From Pseudomonadota bacterium (GTDB taxonomy: Bacteria > Pseudomonadota > Alphaproteobacteria > Rhizobiales > Beijerinckiaceae), in NCBI GenBank assembly GCA_023422485.1, contig JAGTAM010000373.1, forward strand, positions 1 to 8,815: a stretch of DNA of 8,815 bases, in the 5' to 3' direction. The notes below the pieces were generated by a model. It did not search any database and was not told the origin of the DNA. It saw only the letters and a list, made by a program, of their open reading frames with translations. The translations under genes were made by a program, and so were the position numbers. Positions 1-5,859 of the stretch are shown here, one piece after another. The number at the start of each line of letters is the position of its first letter. Position 1 is the stretch's first letter.

Positions 1-56
1 CGCGCCGAGAACGGCGACTTGGTCTTGGCGTCGGCCAGGAATTCGGGCTTGTTCAT
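1..56 (-). CDS. 5' end of an unidentified gene (partial, cut by the left edge)
   Basis: Reading the minus strand from an ATG at 54-56 gives 18 open codons, MNKPEFLADAKTKSPFSA, before the window ends. A GGAGGA Shine-Dalgarno (minus strand, 63-68) lies 6 nt before the ATG, which is close to ideal spacing. That signal is the main reason to accept so short a fragment as a real gene start. The N-terminus is hydrophilic, with no signal peptide or membrane segment, so the product is probably cytoplasmic. I do not recognise the family from 18 residues and assign no function. The gene runs in the same direction as the serine hydrolase at 266-2107, whose stop lies 209 bp upstream of this start, so it probably has its own promoter in that gap. 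Confidence 0.7.
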   Translation of the reverse strand, partial: MNKPEFLADAKTKSPFSA

Positions 57-62
57 CGCGTT

Positions 63-68
63 TCCTCC
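63..68 (-). promoter_or_regulatory. Strong ribosome binding site of the left-edge gene
   Basis: GGAGGA on the minus strand, complementary to the 3' end of 16S rRNA and 6 nt before the ATG at 54-56. It decides the start of the partial gene. Confidence 0.75.
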
Positions 69-186
69 ATTGCGCTCGTTCGTCGACCGCACTGCCGCGC
101 TATCGCGGGAGACAAGAGCAGCCGCTCCGTCTGATCAAGCTGGACTTTGGGCCAACGCGGCTTCTGGCGGCCGCCGACTTGATCGC

Positions 187-206
187 TTTCGCAACACTTT
201 TCGCAA
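187..206 (-). repeat. Short direct repeat, two copies of TTGCGAAA, upstream of the left-edge gene
   Basis: On the minus strand TTGCGAAA occurs at 199-206 and again at 187-194, 12 nt apart start to start, in an AT-richer patch of an otherwise GC-rich gap. It lies about 130-150 bp upstream of the left-edge gene start. It could be a tandem regulator site or chance. The rest of the 57-265 gap holds no gene I can support and no convincing terminator for the hydrolase. Confidence 0.25.
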
Positions 207-265
207 TTGTTGTCTCTTGCCGCCGGGGAGCGGGAAGATGGCCGGTGCGAGCGGCGGCATGTCCT

Positions 266-2107
266 TCAGTTAGACCCTTTCGGGGTTGGTGGCGACCCCG
301 CCCTTGGTCCAACGCGTGAGGCCGAATCGCCCTCGTCGGGCAGACGAACCGCCTCGGTCTCGAGGCCGTTCTGGTGCAGGGTCAGGCCGGTGATGCGGCC
401 CGCCTCGTCAGCGGCGAAGGTGATCTGCGCGTCGACGGCGCGCAGGAAGAAGGCGCGCTCGCCCTCGGGGAACAACTCGTTGCGCGGTTGCCGCGTGCCT
501 TGCGCGAAGATCCGCCCGTCCTCGATGCTCACCGCGATCTCGAAGCCCGGCGCCAGGGCGTAGCGGCCGGCGAGCGCCGGCAGGCTTGAGCGATCGATGG
601 CGACCTCCCTGTGCTCCCGCGGCGGCTCCGCGAGCGCGGCGATCGCCTCCGCTTCCGGCACCCGCGGCCCGGTCCGGTCGCGGTGGTCGCGGTGCAGGAT
701 CACCCCGGTGGGTGTGCCGTCGGGCTCGGTCTCGAAGGTGAGGCGCATGTCGGCGACCGGCGAGACGAAGGTGCGGTCGCTCTCGGGCACGAAGGGAAAG
801 GCGGGTTCGCGCAGGCCGGGCCCGTCGAGCCGCGCGCTCAGGCCCTTGCTCTTGTCCTTGCCTTCTCGGGCGACGGTGAGGACGGCGCGCGGACCGAGGC
901 GGTAGGTGCCGGGATAGCGGTCGAGGATCACGTCCTCCAGCACGATGGCTTCGGGCGCCTCGTAATGGCCGAGATGGAGCGCGGCGAGGTCGCGGGCGAT
1001 CTTCTGGGCCGGGGCGGTCTCGGTGTTCGACAGCACGATCACGGTGAGCCGGTCGTCGGGATAGACGTCGTTGATCGAGAGGAAGCCGGGGATCGAGCCG
1101 GCATGGCCAACGAGGCGATGGCCGCTCGCGGGGTCGCCGGGCTTGCCGAAGACGCGGGAGACGAACCAGCCGAGGGCGTAGCCGGTGCCGTTGTCGGAAA
1201 ACATCGCCGTGCGCGAGGCCTCCGAGAGCAGGCGCGGGCCGGCGAGCGCCTCGTCCCAGGCGAGCAGGTCGTCGACGGTGGAGTAGAGCGCGCCCGCGGC
1301 GTAGGCGGAACTCGCCGCCATCGGCACGGCGTTGCGCCACTGCGCCCGCCCCCGCCGGTAGCCCGCCGCCCGCCGCGGCAGGATCACGGTCAGGTCGTCG
1401 TAGCCGGTCTGCTTCAGCCCCAGCGGCGCCAGGATCTTTTCGCGCAGATAGACTTCGTAGGATTGGCCCGAGGCCGCCTCGATCACCATCCCGAGCAGAA
1501 CGTAGTTGGTGTTGCTGTACTCGAAGCGCTCGCCCGGCGGGAACAGCAGCCGGTCGCCCGCCGCCAGCGCCACGATCTGCGCCGGCGTGTGATCGACCCG
1601 CGCGATCTGGTCGTAATAGTTCGGCAGCGCCGTGAAGTTGATGATGCCGGAACGGTGCTGGAGCAGATGGCGCAGGTTCACCCCCGCCCAGGCCTCCGGC
1701 ACGGCGGGGACCCAGCGTCGGACGGAATCGTCGAGTCCGAGCCGGCCGGCCTCGGCGAGCTTCAGCACGGCGGCCGCGGTGAAGGCCTTGGTCAGCGAGC
1801 CGATCCGGAAATGGGTCTGCGGCGTGTTGGGGATCTCCCATTCGCGGTCGGCCAGGCCGTAGGCGCGGCGGAAGACCGGTTGCCCATCCTTCGCCACGAG
1901 GATGACGCCCGAGAAAAGCCCGGCCTCGATATAGGGGGCGACGAGGGCATCGGCCCGCTCGGCGAAGTCTTCGGCGCGCGCCGGAGCCGGCAAACCGTTC
2001 GCGAGGGCGGCGAGCAGGGCGGCGAGCCAAACGGCGAGGCGGGACAGCGCGCAGGGCGGGCGTGCGCCGGCCCATCGGCATTCCGGTCTCACGGCGGTCT
2101 GTCTCAC
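266..2107 (-). CDS. Exported serine hydrolase of the beta-lactamase class C / penicillin-binding-protein-like fold (Beta-lactamase family)
   Basis: Predicted 613-residue exported enzyme. An N-terminal hydrophobic stretch (about residues 21-38) ends in an APARA|ED cleavage-like site near residue 45, pointing to Sec export to the periplasm. The catalytic domain (about 50-385) carries the family signatures: S-L-T-K at 104-107 (nucleophile Ser104, Lys107), Y-S-N at 197-199 (Tyr197), and H-A-G at 335-337 in place of the KTG motif. Known relatives include esterases, D-aminopeptidases and DD-peptidase-like enzymes, so the substrate cannot be read from sequence; a true beta-lactamase is unlikely. Two beta-rich repeats of DUF3471/lipocalin-like type follow, at about 393-478 and 505-590. 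The GTG start at 2105-2107 is preferred because GAGGAG and AGGAG motifs lie just upstream; the next GTG, five codons in, has no such signal. It appears monocistronic and diverges from the gene at 2323. Confidence 0.9.
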   Translation of the reverse strand: MRQTAVRPECRWAGARPPCALSRLAVWLAALLAALANGLPAPARAEDFAERADALVAPYIEAGLFSGVILVAKDGQPVFRRAYGLADREWEIPNTPQTHFRIGSLTKAFTAAAVLKLAEAGRLGLDDSVRRWVPAVPEAWAGVNLRHLLQHRSGIINFTALPNYYDQIARVDHTPAQIVALAAGDRLLFPPGERFEYSNTNYVLLGMVIEAASGQSYEVYLREKILAPLGLKQTGYDDLTVILPRRAAGYRRGRAQWRNAVPMAASSAYAAGALYSTVDDLLAWDEALAGPRLLSEASRTAMFSDNGTGYALGWFVSRVFGKPGDPASGHRLVGHAGSIPGFLSINDVYPDDRLTVIVLSNTETAPAQKIARDLAALHLGHYEAPEAIVLEDVILDRYPGTYRLGPRAVLTVAREGKDKSKGLSARLDGPGLREPAFPFVPESDRTFVSPVADMRLTFETEPDGTPTGVILHRDHRDRTGPRVPEAEAIAALAEPPREHREVAIDRSSLPALAGRYALAPGFEIAVSIEDGRIFAQGTRQPRNELFPEGERAFFLRAVDAQITFAADEAGRITGLTLHQNGLETEAVRLPDEGDSASRVGPRAGSPPTPKGSN

Positions 2108-2322
2108 GGGGCTCCTGTCTCCTCACGGCGGACGCAACGAGCAGAGGCGGCCTTTGCGGCCGGGGCGTGGCGCGGTTCGTCCCTGCGGCGCCGGTTGGGG
2201 CCGGGCCTGCGATCACGGTTTCGCCGCGACCCGTTGCGAGAAGCGCGGGGCCTCGGGCCGGCGCCGCGTCACGCGCGGAACAAGACCCGGTGCAGCCGAC
2301 GAGACATCAGAGGCCGACGATC
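2108..2322. promoter_or_regulatory. Divergent intergenic region between the serine hydrolase and the small exported protein
   Basis: This 215-bp gap must hold both promoters, since the flanking genes start outward from it. I looked for -35/-10 pairs on both strands and found none convincing in this GC-rich stretch. A TTGCGA at 2234-2239 has no usable -10 at 16-18 nt. Plus-strand codons stay open across most of the gap, but they lack signal-peptide or domain character, so I do not extend the downstream gene into it. Confidence 0.5.
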
Positions 2323-2919
2323 ATGACGATCCTTTCGCGCGCCGTTCGCGCCGCTTCCCTCTCCGCCCTCCTCGCCGGGGCCGCGCTCGTTCCCGGCGCC
2401 GCGCTCGCCCAGGCCAAGCCGCCCGCCGCGGCACCGGATCGCGTGCCCGCCGGGGCGCCGGAGCCGGGCAAGGAGATCGCGCTGACGCAAGCGCAGATCG
2501 ACGGCCTCCTCGCCGCGCAGCCCGAACTTGCCAAACTGTCCGGCGGCGCGCCCGACAAGCCCGATCCGAAGGCGGAGGAGCAAGCCCAGGGCCAGGCCGA
2601 GGCGATCGTGAAGCACAACGGCTTCGCGAGCCTCGAGGAGTTTCAGGACGCCAGCGATACCATCGACGCGGTGCTGGGCGGGATCGATCCCGAGACGAAG
2701 AGCTATGTCGGCCCCACGCCGCTCCTGAAGAAGCAGCTCGCGGCGGTCCAGGCCGACAAGGCGATGCCCGCCAAGGAGAAGGCCGAGGCGGTCAAGGAGA
2801 TCAAGCAGGCGCTCGCCGCGGGCGAACCGGCCAAGCCGTCGCAGTCCAATATCGCCCTGGTGACGAAGAACTACGCGCGGCTCAGCGCGGCGATGGGCGA
2901 CGGCGAGGGCAAGAACTGA
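2323..2919 (+). CDS. Small exported helical protein of unknown function
   Basis: A 198-residue protein with a clear Sec signal peptide: basic start (R6, R9), hydrophobic core at about 10-26, and an A-L-A|Q cleavage site near residue 29. The mature part begins with a Pro/Ala-rich linker (about 30-50). It is then highly charged and predicted mostly helical, with Lys/Glu/Ala-rich segments at about 82-115 and 135-168. It has no Cys, no membrane segment after the signal, and no catalytic motif that I recognise, so it should be a soluble periplasmic or secreted protein. I do not recognise a named family. The ATG at 2323 is chosen because it begins a textbook signal peptide and has AGAGG 9 nt upstream; the frame is open further 5' but that extension has no protein-like character. 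It is followed by a hairpin at 2935-2959 and appears monocistronic. Confidence 0.85.
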   Translation: MTILSRAVRAASLSALLAGAALVPGAALAQAKPPAAAPDRVPAGAPEPGKEIALTQAQIDGLLAAQPELAKLSGGAPDKPDPKAEEQAQGQAEAIVKHNGFASLEEFQDASDTIDAVLGGIDPETKSYVGPTPLLKKQLAAVQADKAMPAKEKAEAVKEIKQALAAGEPAKPSQSNIALVTKNYARLSAAMGDGEGKN

Positions 2920-2934
2920 AGGTTGCCTTCATGA

Positions 2935-2959
2935 TCCCTCCCCCTCTGCGGGGGAGGGA
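2935..2959. terminator. Perfect 10-bp hairpin after the small exported protein; terminator or dispersed palindromic repeat
   Basis: The arms TCCCTCCCCC (2935-2944) and GGGGGAGGGA (2950-2959) are exact reverse complements around the 5-nt loop TCTGC. It starts 15 bp after the stop codon at 2919. No T-run follows on the plus strand, so it is not a canonical rho-independent terminator, but hairpins of this kind can stop transcription or protect the 3' end. From memory, short C-rich/G-rich palindromes of this look are dispersed in many copies in high-GC alphaproteobacterial genomes, so it may be a repeat-family member. No second copy occurs in this window. Confidence 0.6.
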
Positions 2960-3042
2960 AAGCGCCCTGTTCTCTGAACGTTGAAGACACCGAACGGCCG
3001 CGCCCGATTCCAGCGGCATCACCTCTCGGAAGCACCCCGACC

Positions 3043-4335
3043 GTGACATCCTCCCCTCGGCCCACCCCCGGCAGCCCGGCCTCCGAGGCCGCGCCGGGCG
3101 CACCGCCGATTGCGCCCAGCTGGGTCGGGCCGGGATTTGCCGAGTTCGTCGGCATCGTCGCCCTGATGATGGCGGTCACCGCCATGTCGATCGACAACCT
3201 GCTGCCGGCCTTCCCGCTGATCCAGGAGCGGTTTTCGGTCGCCGACCCCAACAGCCTGCAGCTCCTCGTCTACGTCTACATGATCGGCTTCGGCGTGGCG
3301 CAAATCGTCTACGGACCGGTCTCGGACGCGCTCGGGCGGCGCCCGACCCTGCTGATCAGCCTCGGCATCTACACCGCGGGATGCATCCTCTCGATGCTGG
3401 CGCCGAGCTACGAGTGGCTGCTCGCCTCCCGGGTCATCCAGGGCATGGGCGCGGCCGGCGGGCGAGTGCTCTCGACGGCGATCGTGCGCGACCGCTTCTC
3501 GGGCCGCGAGATGGCGAGCGTGATGTCTCTGATCATGATGGTGTTCCTGATCGTGCCGATGCTCGGGCCGGCAATCGGCGCGACCATGCTGCTGCTCGGC
3601 TCCTGGATCTGGGTGTTCGTATCGATGCTGGCGCTTGGCGGCGTGCTGACCCTCTGGTTCGCCCTGCGCATGCCCGAGACGCTGCACCCCGAATACCGCC
3701 GTCCGCTCTCGCTGCGCGCCACGGGGCAGGCGCTGCTGACGGTGCTGCGCACCCGCGCGGCGATCGGCTACGCCACGGCGCTCGGCCTGCTGACGGGCTG
3801 CATCATGGGCTATGTCGGCTCGGCCCAGCAGGTGTTCGACACCGGGCTCTACCATCTCGGCGGGCTGTTTCCGGTCGCCTTCGGCGTGGTGGCCGGCGCC
3901 ATGGGCGCGGCGACGCTGATCAATTCCCGCGTCGTGCGCTGGCTCGGCATGCGCACGCTCTCGCATGCCGGCGTCACCGCCTTCACCGCGGTCGGCCTTC
4001 TGCAGGTCGTCATCGGCCTGCACTATCAGGGGCATCCGCCGCTGGTGCTGTTCCTCTCGGTGCTGGCGCTCAACCAGTTCCTGATCAGCTTCGCCCTGCC
4101 GAACTTCAACGCGCTGGCGCTGCAGCCGCTCGGCGCCATCGCCGGCACGGCCTCGTCCTTCCTCGGCTTCTACACCACGATCCTGGGCGCCTTCTGCGGC
4201 TTCCTCATCGGGCACGCCTTCGACGGCACGGTGATGCCGGTGGCCTACGGCTACGCTCTGCTCGGCGGGCTCGCCCTGCTCACCGTCGCCTGGACCGAGC
4301 ACGGGCGGCTCTACCGGGCTGGCGTCTCCGGCTGA
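3043..4335 (+). CDS. MFS multidrug/H+ antiporter, Bcr/CflA-type (12 transmembrane helices)
   Basis: Predicted 430-residue inner-membrane exporter of the drug:H+ antiporter-1 (12-helix) group. Helices fall at about 33-50, 72-92, 101-121, 125-146, 159-181, 185-207, 240-262, 273-295, 305-327, 333-355, 366-390 and 396-417. Signatures: D-N-L-L-P-A-F-P at 51-58 at the end of helix 1, matching the conserved acidic residue in Bcr/CflA pumps; motif A G-P-V-S-D-A-L-G-R-R-P at 91-101; motif B R-V-I-Q-G-M-G at 130-136 followed by A-I-V-R-D at 146-150; a motif-C-like P-M-L-G-P at 172-176; and M-P-E-T-L at 210-214. Substrate is not predictable; relatives export bicyclomycin, chloramphenicol or sulfonamides. 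The GTG start has a weak GGAAG 10 nt upstream; starting at a later Met would delete helix 1. A Pro/Ala-rich tail of about 30 residues precedes helix 1. Only a weak -35-like TTGAAG (2981-2986) is seen upstream. Confidence 0.93.
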   Translation: MTSSPRPTPGSPASEAAPGAPPIAPSWVGPGFAEFVGIVALMMAVTAMSIDNLLPAFPLIQERFSVADPNSLQLLVYVYMIGFGVAQIVYGPVSDALGRRPTLLISLGIYTAGCILSMLAPSYEWLLASRVIQGMGAAGGRVLSTAIVRDRFSGREMASVMSLIMMVFLIVPMLGPAIGATMLLLGSWIWVFVSMLALGGVLTLWFALRMPETLHPEYRRPLSLRATGQALLTVLRTRAAIGYATALGLLTGCIMGYVGSAQQVFDTGLYHLGGLFPVAFGVVAGAMGAATLINSRVVRWLGMRTLSHAGVTAFTAVGLLQVVIGLHYQGHPPLVLFLSVLALNQFLISFALPNFNALALQPLGAIAGTASSFLGFYTTILGAFCGFLIGHAFDGTVMPVAYGYALLGGLALLTVAWTEHGRLYRAGVSG

Positions 4336-4340
4336 GATCG

Positions 4341-4365
4341 GCGGCCCGGCGCGTCGCCGGGCCGC
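4341..4365. terminator. Bidirectional terminator hairpin between convergent MFS and SDR genes
   Basis: GCGGCCCGGCG (4341-4351) and CGCCGGGCCGC (4355-4365) form a perfect 11-bp, all-G/C stem with a 3-nt CGT loop. It occupies most of the 36-bp gap between the MFS stop (4335) and the SDR stop (4372) and works symmetrically for both. No U-tract follows on either strand, so termination would rely on stem strength or a protein factor. Confidence 0.75.
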
Positions 4366-4371
4366 GGCCGG

Positions 4372-5112
4372 TCAGGCGTTCGCGCCGCCATCGACCGTGA
4401 GGGTGGTGCCGGTGATCTGCCGCGCGTCGGGACTCGCCAGGAAGGCGACCGCGGCGGCGATGTCCTCCGGTTTGCCGTAATGGCCGAGCGCGGTCATGGC
4501 GCGCTGGAGGTCCGACTGCGCCCCATCGGACGGATTCATGTCGGTGTCGGTCGAACCCGGCTGCACGAGGTTCACGGTGATGCCCTGGGGCCCGAGTTCG
4601 CGGGCCAGCCCGCGGGTGAACGAGAGCAGGGCGGACTTCGTCATCGAGTAGACCGTCACGCCGGGAAACGGCACCCGTTCGGCCAGGCACGAGCCGATCG
4701 AGATGATCCGTCCACCCTGCCCGAGATGCGGGATCGCCGCCTGCGAGGCGAGCACCACGGAGCGGACGTTCACGGCCAGAAGCGCGTCGATGTCGGCGAG
4801 CGCCATCTCCGTCACCGGGCCGCCGCGGGCGATGCCGGCATTGTTCACGAGGATGTCGAGACCGCCGAGTTCCGCGGCCGCCGTCTCGACCGAGTGCTTC
4901 ACCGCCGCGGCGTCGGCGCTGTCGGCCTGAAGCGCGAGGCCGCGCCGGCCCTGTCCCTCGATGGCGCGCACGACCTCGGCCGCCCGCTCCGCCGAGCGCT
5001 CGTAGGTGATCGCCACATCCGCGCCCCGCTCCGCCAGCGCCAGGGCGATGGCGGCGCCGATCCCGCGAGAGGCGCCGGTGACGAGGGCGCGCTTGCCTGC
5101 CAGTTCACTCAT
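4372..5112 (-). CDS. SDR-family NAD(P)-dependent oxidoreductase (3-oxoacyl-ACP reductase-like)
   Basis: A 246-residue classical short-chain dehydrogenase/reductase, expected to be a soluble cytoplasmic tetramer. Rossmann signature T-G-A-S-R-G-I-G at 12-19; N-N-A-G at 90-93; active-site tetrad Asn115, Ser141, Tyr155 and Lys159 (Y-S-M-T-K at 155-159). Ser141 to Tyr155 is 14 residues, one more than the usual 13, so a neighbouring residue could be the true serine position. The C-terminal T-G-T-T-L-T-V-D-G-G matches the FabG-like tail. The Arg in the glycine motif weakly favours NADPH. The substrate is unknown: automated pipelines would call it FabG-like, but a lone gene controlled by a divergent TetR fits a ligand-inducible reductase better than the housekeeping enzyme. 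The ATG at 5110-5112 has a modest GAAAGA 7 nt upstream that overlaps the proposed operator. Confidence 0.93.
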   Translation of the reverse strand: MSELAGKRALVTGASRGIGAAIALALAERGADVAITYERSAERAAEVVRAIEGQGRRGLALQADSADAAAVKHSVETAAAELGGLDILVNNAGIARGGPVTEMALADIDALLAVNVRSVVLASQAAIPHLGQGGRIISIGSCLAERVPFPGVTVYSMTKSALLSFTRGLARELGPQGITVNLVQPGSTDTDMNPSDGAQSDLQRAMTALGHYGKPEDIAAAVAFLASPDARQITGTTLTVDGGANA

Positions 5113-5121
5113 CGGTTGATC

Positions 5122-5145
5122 TTTCTGTATCGGGCGACACAGAAA
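5122..5145. promoter_or_regulatory. Near-perfect 24-bp palindromic operator, probable TetR-family binding site
   Basis: The outer arms TTTCTGT (5122-5128) and ACAGAAA (5139-5145) are exact inverted repeats. Inside them, after one mismatched pair (A5129/C5138), TCG (5130-5132) pairs with CGA (5135-5137) around a central GG. Ten of the twelve base pairs of the dyad match, counting the GG centre as unmatched. It lies 9-33 bp upstream of the SDR start, between that gene and its divergent TetR regulator. Its size and symmetry suit a TetR dimer or pair of dimers. It covers the predicted SDR transcription start and part of its weak Shine-Dalgarno, the expected place for a repressor. Confidence 0.75.
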
Positions 5146-5174
5146 TGGCTACGAGCGTTGCGAGCGGGCGTCAA
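5146..5174 (-). promoter_or_regulatory. Candidate promoter of the SDR gene
   Basis: Minus strand: TTGACG (-35, 5169-5174), a 17-nt spacer, then TAGCCA (-10, 5146-5151). The -35 is good and the -10 poor, though loose -10 elements are common in alphaproteobacteria. Transcription would start near 5138, inside the palindrome at 5122-5145. A perfect TATAAT also occurs on this strand at 5179-5184 but has no -35 partner at the right distance. Confidence 0.4.
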
Positions 5175-5186
5175 TCGAATTATAGA
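5158..5186 (+). promoter_or_regulatory. Candidate promoter of the TetR-family gene (would give a leaderless transcript)
   Basis: Plus strand: TTGCGA (-35, 5158-5163), exactly 17 nt, then TATAGA (-10, 5181-5186), in the only AT-rich patch of the gap. Initiation 7-8 nt after the -10 would fall at about 5193-5194, the A of the tetR ATG. The absence of a Shine-Dalgarno before that ATG fits a leaderless mRNA. Confidence 0.5.
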
Positions 5187-5193
5187 ATGATCG

Positions 5194-5847
5194 ATGCAAA
5201 ATTCAGGATCAGCCCCCTCCCCCGGTGACGCGACGGCCCGCGGCCGTGGCCGCCCGCGGGCCTTCGATCGGGACGCGGCCCTGACCCAGGCCATGCACCT
5301 GTTCTGGCGCAAGGGGTTTGCGGCGACCTCCATCTCGGAGCTGACCGCGGCGATGGGGATTGGCTCGCCGAGCCTCTACGCGGCTTTCGGTTCAAAGGAG
5401 GAACTCTACGCCGAGACGCTGCGCTACTATCGCGCGCAGCACGAGGCTCTTGTCTGGGGGAGCTTCGCCGCGGCGCCGACCGCCCGCGCCGCCGTCGAGG
5501 CGCTCCTGATGGACACGGCCGCCGCGCTGACGGAGGTCTGCGCACCCGACGCGCCCCGCGGCTGCATGGTGACGCTTTCGGCCGTCGGCGGCGAGGGCCA
5601 GGCGGAACTCGGCGAATCCGTGCGGGCGGCGCGCGCCCGCGGCTTCGAGGCGGTCGCGGAGCGGCTGAGCCGCGCGGCGGCGGAGGGCGAGATCGGCGCC
5701 TCGGCCGATATCCGAGCGCTCGCCCGCTACGTCATGACGGTGCAGGGCGGCCTGTCGCTCCAGGCCCGCGACGGCGCGAGCCGGGGCGAGCTGGAGGCCG
5801 TCGCGCGCCTCGCAATGGCGGGATGGGACGCGCGGGTCGGCGGCTGA
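5194..5847 (+). CDS. TetR/AcrR-family transcriptional regulator, divergent from the SDR gene
   Basis: A 217-residue one-component repressor. A disordered, basic N-terminus (R-G-R-G-R-P-R, 16-22) precedes the TetR_N DNA-binding domain at about 25-72. The helix-turn-helix is at about 45-65 (T-S-I-S-E-L-T-A-A-M-G-I-G-S-P-S-L-Y), followed by A-A-F-G-S-K-E-E-L-Y at 63-72, the usual end of the domain. Residues 80-210 form a helical ligand-binding and dimerisation domain with an R-G-C-M motif at 122-125; Cys116 and Cys124 are close together. The ligand is unknown. It most likely represses the divergent SDR gene through the palindrome at 5122-5145, which also lies 12 bp upstream of its own -35, so autoregulation may be partial. 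The ATG at 5194 is kept despite having no Shine-Dalgarno, because no later start precedes the HTH. Its stop lies 12 bp from that of the convergent transglutaminase-like gene. Confidence 0.93.
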   Translation: MQNSGSAPSPGDATARGRGRPRAFDRDAALTQAMHLFWRKGFAATSISELTAAMGIGSPSLYAAFGSKEELYAETLRYYRAQHEALVWGSFAAAPTARAAVEALLMDTAAALTEVCAPDAPRGCMVTLSAVGGEGQAELGESVRAARARGFEAVAERLSRAAAEGEIGASADIRALARYVMTVQGGLSLQARDGASRGELEAVARLAMAGWDARVGG

Positions 5848-5852
5848 CCGCG
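5831..5852. terminator. Weak hairpin at the end of the TetR gene
   Basis: CGC-G-GGTC (5831-5838) can pair with GACCGCG (5846-5852), giving a 7-bp stem with one bulged G and a 7-nt loop. It spans the tetR stop codon and part of the 12-bp gap to the convergent gene. There is no T-run. It is the only candidate terminator for either convergent transcript and is weak. Confidence 0.25.
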
Positions 5853-5859
5853 TCGGCCG

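Noticed and set aside
266..2107. Annotating the serine hydrolase as an antibiotic-resistance class C beta-lactamase (AmpC).
   Set aside because: It has the S-x-x-K and Y-S-N motifs but H-A-G in place of K-T-G, and extra C-terminal domains. That is typical of the broader esterase/peptidase members of the fold, so resistance cannot be claimed.
2062..2322. The plus-strand frame of the small exported protein stays open 87 codons upstream of 2323, with a possible start at 2062.
   Set aside because: It would overlap the 5' end of the divergent hydrolase and bury a perfect signal peptide inside the protein. The extension is Arg/Ala/Gly/Pro-rich, as expected of non-coding GC-rich DNA.
408..2326. Very long open frames overlapping the serine hydrolase: a 602-codon frame on the same strand (408-2216) and a 571-codon frame on the plus strand (611-2326).
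   Set aside because: The translations are Arg/Ala/Gly/Pro-rich low-complexity sequence without domains, while the 266-2107 frame carries a signal peptide and all catalytic motifs. High GC removes stop codons from the other frames.
3019..4302. A 427-codon minus-strand frame opposite the MFS transporter.
   Set aside because: Its product is Arg/His/Gln/Asp-rich with no domain character, and it mirrors the codons of a clear 12-helix membrane protein.
4372..5112. Calling the SDR gene fabG.
   Set aside because: It has no neighbouring fatty-acid synthesis genes, and it sits opposite a TetR regulator with its own operator. FabG-like similarity is shared by many SDRs of other function.
5174..5195. 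Second possible operator: ATCGA (5174-5178) and TCGAT (5191-5195) flanking the tetR -10.
   Set aside because: The arms are only 5 bp with a 12-nt spacer and do not share the TTTCTGT/ACAGAAA half-site of the strong dyad; chance is likely.
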